Shown here one piece after another: positions 52,600-61,975 of a stretch of 64,000 bases of DNA. Both the position numbers and the translations under genes were made by a program. The stretch is from Rhinopomastus cyanomelas. Taxonomy: Eukaryota; Chordata; Aves; Bucerotiformes; Rhinopomastidae. The stretch spans positions 1-64,000 of the forward strand of contig VXBP01004503.1 of assembly GCA_013400115.1 (NCBI GenBank), written 5' to 3'. The notes under the pieces are model-generated. The model ran no database searches and was not told the DNA's origin. It saw only the letters and a program-made list of their open reading frames with translations. Position 1 is the stretch's first letter, and the number at the start of each line of letters is the position of its first letter.

Positions 52600-55018
52600 C
52601 AACTAAAGTACAGAAGACACCTCAAGACTAGTCATTGGGAGGAAAGTACAGCCTGTCAGGTCTGTGGTGCAAATGAGGTTGTAGAGATCCTGCAGTGCAT
52701 TGGTGACAACTCGCTGATGCAAATGATGCAGGAGCCCACTAAGAAGAGGAGTGCTGCAGTGAAGGTTGAGGGCAGCCTCAGTTACAGTGATCATGAGATT
52801 GTGGAGTTCAGAATCTCATGTGGCAGGAATAGAGTGCCGAGAAGAATCAAAACCCTGGACCTTAGTACAACTAACTTTGGCCTTTTCAAGCAATTGCTAG
52901 GGAAAATTCCACGGGACAGCGTACTGGCAGGTAAAGGAGCTCAGGGTAGCTGGTTGACATTCAAAAACCACTTCTTTGAAACACAAGAGCATCCCAACAG
53001 GAAGGAAGTCAAGGAAGGGAATCGGAAGACCTGCGTGGTTAAACAGGAAGCTGCTGGGCAAACTCAAGGGGAAGAAGAAAGTCTGTATCTCATGGAAGGA
53101 GGGGATGGCCACTTGGGGTGATTATAAGGTTCTGGTGAGAGAATGTAGAGATGCAACTAGAAAAGCCAAGGCCTCCTTAGAATTAAACCTTGCAAGAGAG
53201 GTCAAGGGTAACAAAAAAGGCTTCTTCAAACACATTGCAGGTAAAACTAAAACTGGAGGCTACGTAGGGCCCCTGCTGAACAAGGAGGGTGCCCTGGAGA
53301 CAGAGGATACAGAGAAAGCAGAGATACAGAACACCTTCTTTGCCTCTGTCTATACTTCTGGGGGCTGTCTTGATATCAAGCCCCAGATTGCTGAGAATCC
53401 AGAGGAAGTGGAGGCAAGAGAGGAGCCTGTCTTGGTTGAGGAGGACTGAGTTAGGGATAAACTGAGGAAACTGGACGTACACAAATCCATGGGCCCAGAC
53501 GGGATGCACCAGTGCGTACTAAGGGAGACTGTGTAAGTAATTGCTAAGCTATTCTCCATCATCTTTGCTAAGTCATGGGGATCAGGAGAGGTGCCTGGGG
53601 ACTGGAGGATAGCAAATGTCACTCTAATTTTCAAAAAGGATTAGAAGGAGGACCCAGGTAACTACAGACCGGTCAGCCTCACCACCATCCCAGGAAAGGT
53701 GATGGAACAATTTGTCCTAGAGGCTGTCTCCAGGCACATCAAGGACAGGAGGGTCATTAGGGACAGTCAGCATGGCTTCACCAAGGGAAAGTTGTGCTTG
53801 ACCAACCTGATAGCCTTTTATGAGGGCATAACCAGGTGGATGGATGATGGCAGAGCAGTGGATGTGGTCTGTCTTGACTTCAGTAAAGCATTTGACACAG
53901 TCTCGCACAGCATCCTCACAGCCAAACTGAGGCAGTGTGGTCTAAGATGATTGGGTAGCAAGGTGGATGGTGAACTGGCTGCAGGATAGAAGCCGAAGAG
54001 TGGTGGTCAATGGGACAGAGTCTGGTTGGAGACCTGTATCTAGTGGAGTCCCCCAAGGGTCGGTACTGGGATCAGTCCTATTTAATCTATTCATTGATGA
54101 CTTGGATGAGGGATTAGGGTGCACTGTCAGCAAGTTTGCTGATGACACAAAGCTGGGAGGAGTGGACAACACCCCTGCAGACTGTGCTGCCATTCAGCAG
54201 AACCTGAACAGGCTGGAGAGCTGGGCAGGGAGAAATGTAATTAACTATAACAAAGGCAAGTGTAGAGTCTTGCGTCTGGGCAAGAACAAACCCAGGTACC
54301 AGTATAGGTTTGGGACTGACGTGTTGGAAAGCAGTGTAGGTGAGAGGGACCTGTGGGTCCTTCTGGCCAGTACGATGACCGTGAACCAGCAGTGTGCTTT
54401 TGTGGCCAAGAAGGCCAACAGCATCCTGGGGTGGATCAGAAGGTGGGTGGTTAGTAGATCAAGAGGCGTTGTCCTCCCACTATGCTCTGCCCTGGTGAGG
54501 CCACATCTGGAATATTATGTCCAGTTCTGAGCCCCTCAGTTCAAGAAGGACACAGGACTTCTGGAGAGAGTCCAGTGCAGAGCCACTGGATGAATCAGAA
54601 TCCACTGATGAAGGGATCTCCCATATGAGGAGAATCTGAGGGAGTTGGGTCTCTTTAGTTTGGAAAAAAGAGACTGAGGCGTGACCCCATTAATGTGTAT
54701 AAATATGTGAGGGGTGGGTGTCAGGAGGATGGAGCCAGGCTTTTCTCAGTGTCATCTAATGCTAGGATAAGGGGCAATGGGTGTAAGCTGGAACACAGGA
54801 GGTTCCACAGCAATATCAGAAGGAACTTCTGAGGGTGATAGAGCACTGGAACAGGCTGCCCAGGGCAGTTGTGGAGTCTCCTCCACTGGAGATGTTTCAA
54901 ACCTGCCTGGACATGTTCCTGTGCATCTTGATCTAGGTGATTCTGCTGTGGCTTGGGGATTGGACCAGATGATTTTTTGAGTTCCCCTTCTAATCCCTAA
55001 TGTTCTGTGATTCTGTGA
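52600..55018 (+). mobile_element. CR1 LINE, long 5'-truncated copy with RT remnants
   Basis: The longest retrotransposon copy in the window, about 2.4 kb. It runs from within the ORF2 endonuclease to the 3' tail (cctaatgttctgtgattctgtga). The 5' limit is uncertain by about 100 bases; recognisable coding sequence begins near 52,670. A full CR1 is about 4.5 kb, so ORF1 and most of the endonuclease are missing. The ORF2 frame is broken in several places, so this copy is dead. Another CR1 fragment ends just upstream and an inverted CR1 begins 25 bases downstream. Confidence 0.93.
52670..54936 (+). pseudogene. CR1 ORF2 remnant (endonuclease C-end and reverse transcriptase)
   Basis: It encoded the CR1 polyprotein that nicks target DNA and copies the element's RNA. 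In order: the end of the AP-type endonuclease (SDHEIVEF, S-D-H codons at 52,786-52,794); a linker (PAWLNRKLLGKLK and on); then the reverse transcriptase. The RT shows NYRPVSL (53,660-53,680), HGFTKGK, LDFSKAFD (53,873-53,896, motif A aspartate), SSGVPQGS (54,039-54,062) and the catalytic FADD box (54,135-54,146). It ends near LDMFLCILI-stop (54,934-54,936). The frame shifts around 52,976-53,120 and again near 53,950-53,967. In-frame stops lie at 53,447, near 53,533 and 53,641, at 53,948, and at 54,528, where a normally conserved Trp after CVQF is lost. It is not functional. Confidence 0.92.
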
Positions 55019-55043
55019 GAGGTGTCACTGCATTTCAGCTGAA

Positions 55044-55139
55044 CATAGAGTCATAGAATTATTAGGGACTGGAAGAGACCCCGAAAGATCATCTAGTCCA
55101 ATCCCCCTGACACGGCAGAATCACTTCACTGAAGAATTT
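55044..55139 (-). mobile_element. CR1 3' end type Y, distal part of a double-tailed CR1
   Basis: On the minus strand: ttcttcagtgaagtgattct, then the gccgtgtcagggggattgg block, actagatgatctttcggggt and an attctatgactctatg tail. It follows the X-type tail of the next feature directly. The same X-to-Y junction appears at 59,836 on the + strand. Confidence 0.88.
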
Positions 55140-55720
55140 ATAGAATCAGTATCACCCAGGGTTGGAAGGGACCACCTGATCATCCAGTTCTAACCCTCCT
55201 GCCATGGGCAGGGACACCCCACTCTAGACCAGGCTGGCCAGAGCCTCATCCAGCCTGGCCTTAAACACCTCCTGGCCCCCACCACCTCCCTGGGCAACCC
55301 ATTCCAGGCTCTCACCACTTTCACGGTTAAGAACTTCCTCCTCATATCTACTCTAAATCTACCCATCTCCAGCTTTGGCCCCCTTCAGATACTGGAAGGC
55401 CACAATAAGGTCATCTCGGAGCCTCCTCCAAACTGAACAGCCCCAACTCACTCAGTCTGGCCTCATAGGAGAGGTGCTCCAGCCCTCTGATCATCCTCGT
55501 GGCCCTCCTCTGCACTCGCTCCAGCATGTCCACATCCCTCTTGTAATAAGGGCTCCAGAACTGGACGCAGTCCTCCAGGTGGGGTCTCACCAGAGCAGAG
55601 CAGAGGGGGAGAATCACCTCCCTCGATCTGCTGGCCACACTTCTCCTGATGCAGCCCAGGATCTGGTTTGCCTTCTGGGCTGCAAGTGCGCACTGCTCCG
55701 GGCACTCTCACCCACTCGTG
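55140..55720 (-). mobile_element. CR1 LINE type X, minus strand
   Basis: About 580 bases of ORF2 C-terminal coding region and X-type 3' UTR. On the minus strand: ggtgtccctgcccatggcag, gttagaactggatgatcagg, tggtcccttccaaccctggg and a gatactgattctata tail. Relative to the copy at 59.3 kb it lacks 65 bases at about 55,380 (matching 59,523-59,587), which breaks its frame. The 5' limit near 55,712-55,745 is approximate. Confidence 0.92.
55411..55720 (-). pseudogene. CR1 ORF2 C-terminal fragment
   Basis: Minus-strand translation gives MASRSREVILPLCSALVRPH, then LEDCVQFWSPYYKRDVDMLE, then RVQRRATRMIRGLEHLSYEA and LGLFSLEEAPR. This is the conserved region after the CR1 reverse transcriptase. The catalytic domain is absent (5' truncation) and the downstream coding part carries a 65-base deletion. 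Confidence 0.87.
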
Positions 55721-58700
55721 TTCTGATACTGTGCTGTTGAGCAGAAGGATTTCTTCAATGGTACATTTTACTTCTGTTTTCGTATTTGAGCTTAGGAATT
55801 TTTTGAAAACAGTTTCACTTTTCATCTAGAAATTTTGTACAGATGAAGGTTTCTCTGTTCTAGGGGAAAAGTGAACAGTGTTTACCTCGCAGTGTTGACT
55901 TTAAAGTCCTGAAGTGTGGAAGCCTCCAGAACTAACGAGTGGAGTAGTTCTTCCAGCTGTTTACCTCCTCATTTTCCACATTATTTCTTTAACCAGCCTG
56001 GCTCCTGTCTGTTTTCTGAGGAATTGTTGATAATTTTATTTTCCATCAGTTTCCATTGTGTGTTGGTCTTTCATCCCCTTGTGGATCTCTGCTTATTACC
56101 TCTCCCTGACCCAGTCTGTTTGGTCTCACTCTGTTAAAAGTTCGGGCCACAAAGACTTTGCCCTTGTTGTCTTCATGTGCAATTAGCACAGACTGCCAGA
56201 CAGTAGACGTAAATCCTGCTGCTGCTAACGGCACTGGGAGCCTGATCATCAGGTTCAGTGGGGTTAGTGTTTGGGCACATTAGAGCCTTCAGTGCAGAGT
56301 AGCTTACAAGTAATTTAGAATATTAGACAGAATCACATTGATAATTATAATTAACAAACGTGTCATAATTAAGTCTTTAGGAGCTTTTAAGAAGCTATTT
56401 TTACACAAGTACCTCTGGTGTGCAGAGATTAAACATCCTGTCAAGCTGAACATGTGTACACTTCCAGGCGTGAGCTGACCTCTCCAATAGCTGTAATTAG
56501 AAAAAATTTCCAGACTTATATGATGTTCTATTTCACAGTGTGCACATACACACAATCCACCCAGAGGAAAAAAAAAACCCAACCCTTTTCTAATACATCT
56601 CCAGCTGTCTTCTGTGTCTGTAAGAGCCATAAAATAACTGCGATCTTACAAATTCACTTTTTCCCCCCCAAGTTATTAAATGTGCTTTGCTCATTCCAGG
56701 CTGTTGCTGTGGAGATAGGTACAATATAGGGACTTTGGCAGTATGACAGGCAATTAAAATACCAAGATGTTTAGCCATGTATGAGTATTTTCACACAGTG
56801 AGACCTCTAAGCTTAGCCTGCTACTGACATTGTTAGTTATTGAATCAATTGCACGAGATGAGGTTGACAGGTGTAATTATGTATTTCTATGGTGATTATG
56901 TATGGCCTGTCATAGAGACCAACGTGCCTGTAACTTTGTGCTTGTTTAGTAGCCATTTATTGGGTGAAGTATTGAAGTTGGCGTGCCGTTTACAAGGGAA
57001 GGAAATGTAAAACAAAACAGAAGTCCGTTCTGAAATATAATTGGTTCATTAAAACATTGAGCATTACATGCTTTTAGTACACTGAAATATGTCTTTCCAT
57101 ATTTCCACAGATCTCTCAGTTATTTAAGCCTGTTCTTGCACCTTGGTTTTAACAAAAGACTAAAACTCATGAAATGAGCTAATGGGAACCTGGGTCAGGT
57201 CTACAGCTGCCATAATCTGGGACAAGTTATAGAGCTGGCTGGAACTAGCTGAACCTGGGGCCATTTTAAAGTGCCTGGCTTACTTGTTAAAACAGCTTTT
57301 GTTATGTTTCAAAATCTTTTAAAATAATCTTCTCTCTACATACACACTTAGGCACAATCATCTTCTTTGCAATAAGCATCCTTTGAATTGTGCTTAAAAT
57401 CATACAGGTACATTTGGAATATGTTGAGGTATGACCTGGGCTGTTGCTGAAGTTCTCCATTTGGTTTTCCAGGTAAAAATTTCTGCGTGTATCAACATCA
57501 ACCCAAATTTGACTATGTTATATTTCCCATATATTTCTCTCTGAACCTTTGTGTCACCCTGATGTTACGAATGAAGCGTCTCTGTTTCTCAGATGAGAAG
57601 ATGTAAAGAGAAGCTAAACATCAGTCTCAGTTTAGGAGGTCTTCCTAACTGTCTGAAGTCAAGCAAGTAACAGGATGTTTTCCTTATCTGTATCTCTCTT
57701 TAATACAACTGCTACTTTAGTCACAGCAGTTTTGGTGTCTGAGAGAGATGTTAGATGTGATGGGAGCGGCTTATGTGTGCGGTTTTGGGCTTATTTTGGC
57801 ATTTTTTCAATGAAAAATGAGACACATTTCCAGGGACTGCTTCAACAAGAACAGCCCGTATTTACTATGGTCACATAGGACAGGATTAAAAATGTGATAG
57901 GTCTCTGTGGTGCGAAAAAAAGGAAGATTCCCCCCATTATACACAACGTGGAAATACATTTCTTTTCTATGCTTACAAATGTACATTGTGTTATTTAACA
58001 TATTTAAAAAGCTTTTTTTTTTTTTAATCAAAAAGCTGTTTTTCAGAAAGCGTGTGCAATATTCTTTGAGGGGAAAATACCCCCCCAATACTTTTAGGAA
58101 ACATTTTCATTTTTTAATTTTAAAAAGCACTTTTCTGTGGAACATTGCATTTCATATTTTAGCATAAACTTCAGTTTCGAAGTAAAATTCAGTTCTTAAA
58201 TAAAAAAATGAAAGTGTTTTTATGTGCTGCTTATTTCAGGTCAGAGAGCAAGCCCTGAAGGAATAACCATTAGTTTACAACAGTTAGTGAAATATCATGC
58301 TTTGTAAAGCATTGTTATATAGATTTCCCTGTGTTGCACATCAATCCATACTCATACCTGAAAATAAAATCAAACTTAAGGTTTTTCACTAGGAAGAAAA
58401 TAATTTAATTTGTGTAATTTAAGTTCTCACCTCATTCGGATGGATTTTCTTGCCATCCAGCTGCTAAGAAGGACAGAGACAGTTCTGAAAGTGGATCTCG
58501 GAGCTGGAATTTTTTTGGTGGCCAATTCCAAAGGCCCTAAATCTTATTTGAACAGACAGATTGACTTGCCACTTAGGGTAAGCCAGGTAAGACTGCTGTT
58601 CAGCAGAACACAGTGTGTGAAAAACCACTGACAGTCTAAAAAAACAGATGTCAGTTTGGTTTTAAACTGAAAACCACTGAACTGTAAGAAAAGAGAGACT

Positions 58701-58974
58701 TCTGCACCTCAGGAGTACTTTTTAATGTTTGTATGAAGGCCCACAATACCCCTGTCCTTCTCAGTGTTTCAGACACACCCCATCTCCCCGCAACACCTTT
58801 GGCCAACTCCACATCTTGGAAGCTGGTCCTCTAACGATACGTTTCAGTTAGTACCATCTTTTTGCCTCATTTTAAACGCCAGACTATTGTCACTTTTTAC
58901 AGTAGCAATAGTATGAGAATAGTTGCCACTTCAAGATGGGAACCTAATTTTCTTCTTTGTACTATCCAGCTCTC
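55721..58974. other. AT-rich non-coding sequence between CR1 clusters
   Basis: About 3.3 kb with no recognisable exon or repeat. The part at about 56,320-56,900 is dense in homeodomain-core motifs: ataattataattaac (56,341-56,355), cataattaag (about 56,364), taattag (about 56,494) and gtaattat (about 56,873). That makes it a candidate conserved non-coding element, but conservation cannot be judged from one sequence. A T run lies near 58,013-58,025. Confidence 0.5.
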
Positions 58975-59264
58975 ACTGATTGCGCCTTGTCCTGTCACTA
59001 AATGACATTGAGAAGAGCCTGACATTGAGACAGCCACCCCTCACATATTTATAGACATTAATGAGGTTACCTCTCAGTCTCCTCTTCTCCAAGCCAAAGA
59101 GACCCAGCTCCCTCAGTCTCTCCTCATTAGGGAGATGTTCCACTTCCTTCATCATTGTCTTTGCTCTACACTGGACTCTCTCCAGCAATTCTGTGTCCTT
59201 CTTGAACTGAGGGACCCAGAACTGGACACAGTACTCCAGATGTGGTCTCACTAGGGCAGAGTGA
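58975..59264 (-). mobile_element. CR1 LINE fragment without 3' tail
   Basis: Minus-strand ORF2 C-terminal coding sequence. The translation includes HSALVRPHLEYCVQFW, QFKKDTELLERVQCRA, HLPNEERLRELGLFGLEKRR and LRGNLINVYKYVRGG. The left end stops inside coding sequence (gattgcgccttgtcctgtca), so the 3' UTR and tail are missing. CR1 insertions are normally truncated at the 5' end, so a missing 3' end implies a later deletion or rearrangement. Its 5' end faces a plus-strand CR1 across a short C run. Confidence 0.9.
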
Positions 59265-59279
59265 CACCCCCCCCTTCTT

Positions 59280-59316
59280 TGTCTAGGTGATCCTCCTCTG
59301 ACAGGGGGATTGGACT
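59280..59316 (+). mobile_element. Outer CR1 3' end, left part (interrupted)
   Basis: tgtctaggtgatcctcctct, then gacagggggattggact. The sequence breaks exactly after ggact and resumes at 59,929 with agatgatcttttgag. The interrupting DNA is another CR1. Confidence 0.85.
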
Positions 59317-59835
59317 CCGCGTGGAGCACTGCGTCCAGTTCTGGAGCCCTTATTAGAAGAGGGATGTGGAAATGCTGGAGCAGGTGCAGAGGAGGGCCAC
59401 GAGGATGATCAAAGGGCTGGAGCACCTCTCCTATGAGCATAGACTGAGGGAATTGGGGTTGTTCAGTCTGGAGGAGTCTCCGAGATGACCTTATGGTGGC
59501 CTTCCAGTATCTGAAGGGGGCCTACAAAAAGGCTGGGGAGGGACTGTTTAGGATGTCAGGTAGCGACAGGACTAGGAGCAATGGAGCAAAGCTGGAGATG
59601 GGTAGATTTAGAGTGGATGTGAGGAGGAAGTTCTTCACTGTGAGAGTGGTGAGAGCCTGGAATGGGTTGCCCAGGGAGGTGGTGGAGGCCCCATCTCTCG
59701 GGGTGTTTAAGGCCAGGCTGGATGGGGCTCTGTCCAGCCTGATCTAGGGTGGGGGGTCCCTGCCCATGGTGGGGGGGTGGGTTAGAATTGGATGATCAGG
59801 TGGTCCCTTCCAACCCTGATTGATTCTGATTCTAT
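59317..59835 (+). mobile_element. CR1 LINE type X, inserted in another CR1
   Basis: About 520 bases: ORF2 C-terminal coding sequence from gagcactgcgtccagttctg, then the X-type 3' UTR (ggggtccctgcccatggtgg, gttagaattggatgatcagg, tggtcccttccaaccctgat) and the tail tgattctgattctat. A Y-type 3' end follows directly. Confidence 0.92.
59493..59747 (+). pseudogene. CR1 ORF2 C-terminal fragment
   Basis: An open frame of about 84 codons: FQYLKGAYKKAGEGLFRMSG, then RFRVDVRRKFFTVRVVRAWN, then GLPREVVEAPSLGVFKARLD, ending GALSSLI-stop. This is the C-terminus of CR1 ORF2 of the X type. It is a fragment without catalytic residues. The frame upstream is shifted at the aggagtctccg stretch. Confidence 0.87.
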
Positions 59836-59928
59836 AACTTCTCCAGTGAAGTGATCCTGCGGAGTCAGGGGGATTGGACTAGATGATCTTTCGGGGTCCC
59901 TTCCAATCCATAATGATTCTATGATTCT
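59836..59928 (+). mobile_element. CR1 3' end type Y, distal part of a double-tailed CR1
   Basis: acttctccagtgaagtgatc, then the gcggagtcagggggattgg block, actagatgatctttcggggt, gtcccttccaatcc and the tail atgattctatgattct. Its sequence and its junction with the X tail match those at 55,044-55,139 on the minus strand. Confidence 0.88.
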
Positions 59929-59979
59929 AGATGATCTTTTGAGATCCCTTCCAATCCCTAATGTTCTGGGATTCTGTGA
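59929..59979 (+). mobile_element. Outer CR1 3' end, right part
   Basis: agatgatcttttgagatccc, then ttccaatccctaatg and the tail ttctgggattctgtga. Joined to 59,280-59,316 it makes one continuous CR1 3' end. Confidence 0.85.
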
Positions 59980-60401
59980 TTTTTTTTAATTGCTGGGTCC
60001 TGATGTGAATTTAGCCGAAAGACAAATATGCAGACAAATACTCCTTGGAATCAGCAGGTAAGCTAGGTTCGAGCTCCAAAAAGGGAATGCAAATCTCAGC
60101 TGAGAAAGTTTTCACCCAAAGATTAGAAGAATTTTCTTCCCCAGTCTCAGCTGCCTAGCACACATTGGCGGTAAGCTTTCCAGTAGGAACAATTTGGGTT
60201 ACTATCTGGCTTTCTGATTATGTGCTTGGGAGGACAGCTTTTGTTGCTGCTCCAGAAAACTTCCCAAGCATGCAGTAAAAGGCAGAATGTCCCCAAAAAT
60301 ATATCCCAGATACAGCGATGCCTGGGAATTTACAATTTTTTTTCCTCTAGCTAATCTTTAGTTTAGGGGCTTTTCTTCAGTGTTGCAACTAAAATATAAG
60401 A
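59980..60401. other. Short non-coding gap, nothing recognised
   Basis: About 420 bases between CR1 copies. No exon or repeat is recognised. Confidence 0.5.
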
Positions 60402-60765
60402 GATCACAGAATATGTAATATTGGAAGAGATCTCTGGAAATCATCTAGCCCACTGCCCCTGCTCAAACAAGGGTAAATTGGAGCAGATTACTTAAGGTTA
60501 TGTCCAACTGGGTTACGACTATGTCCAAGGCTGGGGAGAGTCCACCATTTCCGGTGTTTAGTCACTCGCATCCATTTCTGTTTACATGAAGTTTCTTGGA
60601 TTTTGGTCCATGCCCACTGCCTCTCTGCTTTTCACTAAATGCCTCTTAGAAGAGCTTTTCCTCTCCCCATCCATTTATACACATGGGTAAGACATTCTGG
60701 AGCCTTCTGTTCTCCAAGCTCAAGAGGCTCTGGGCCTCTGTCATGAGGGTATGTTCCAGCTCGTG
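60402..60765 (-). mobile_element. Old, diverged CR1 LINE fragment
   Basis: The + strand reads atcacagaatatgtaatatt, ggaagagatctctggaaatc, catctagcccactgcccc, then cccactgcctctctgctttt, aggcatttagtgaaa-type sequence and ggagccttctgttctccaag. This is the reverse complement of a CR1 3' UTR and ORF2 C-terminal coding region with many differences. The inner border (about 60,500-60,560) is hard to align, and the right end is approximate. Confidence 0.75.
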
Positions 60766-61975
60766 TGCAATCCAATGTCCACCAGCACACTGTGTGTGCT
60801 CTTAACACCTTTACAGCAGTCCTTACCTTTCCAACAGACTTTCCCTTCTGATTTGGAATTTAGGAAAAGACACTTCCGAAAAATCGCTCTTGGCTTGATA
60901 AATACTGTGTGTGACTCAGTGGAAGAATCTCCCATGGATTTCAGCGTGAATATGTTTGAGCTTTCCACTAGCCTTCCTCAGGTACTTAATATTTTAGGAC
61001 TCTGGTAAAGACCATCCTCAACCTTCAATCTGATCCAGAACTGGTCTTGAGTCTGTAACAGTCCTGCACAAATGACCTTGGTCTCTTTTGATACTGATCT
61101 TCATTTCAGCTGGGCTTTCTGCTGCATTTTTCTGAGATGTGTCTTATCTAGAGGGACTAGAGGTTGCAGAAGACTGGCTGAAGCCCAATATAATGTAAGA
61201 ACAGTCTGTGACCTACATACAGTCATTGGTTCAAAGCCCTTTAGTAGGAAAGTTTAGTGGATTTATAGATATATATTTAAGTGATAAGTCTTTATTTTGA
61301 TGTAATTAAAGGTAAAAGCACTTCTGCTGAGAACATGTAGAAGCAAAAATACCTGTTTTCTGTGTCATTAAGAGAGCTCCAGTAATTGAGTTTAGGTGTT
61401 GTGACTTTAAACAAGGCTCCACGTGGCAGAGACTTTCCTTAGGGTGTCTGTGAGCAGGGCCTGGCCACAACAATGGGATTTTATGAACCTTGTGGAACTG
61501 GAAACCAACTATGATGGTGATGCTGGCTCAGAGCGCAGCTGCAGAAGCTTAATTTCCTTCCCATGTGCACTTGCAAATCCTTGAAGTTTTTTGCCTTCCC
61601 TAGTTTCACCTTGTGGTGCTGGTGCACCCACCCATATTAACCATACAGCACAGGATTGTCATGTTGCTCTTTTCCTTTCAGGTCTTGCTCTGCTGCTAGA
61701 AGATCTTCTAAACAATGGGAGAAAATGGGATTACTGGGAGGAGTTAATGTGTTTTGCAAATTGCAAGTGGTAGGCGTGTTTCTTCTCATTGCCCTATCCT
61801 CCTGGCCACTCTGGTAGCTCTGTGTTTTTTTTAAGGCTTATTGCCCTTGAAGCTGATGTTTCCCTTCCCAGTGTTGTCTCAACACTGCAATCCCCAGGTG
61901 TCCTCCCATCCTTGTCTTCAGTCAGCTGATGGTATAAATGGCCCGGCAAAAATATATTTTGGATTAAAGGCAACC
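60766..61975. other. Unique non-coding sequence, no gene seen
   Basis: About 1.2 kb. The longest open frame (60,751-61,008, + strand, 85 codons) overlaps a 75-codon antisense frame and the old CR1 edge. Nothing is recognised. Confidence 0.5.

Noticed and set aside
59750..59785. G-rich CR1 X-type 3' UTR stretch as a quadruplex
   Set aside because: The middle loop is about 14 bases and the tracts belong to the repeat, so a stable fold is unlikely.
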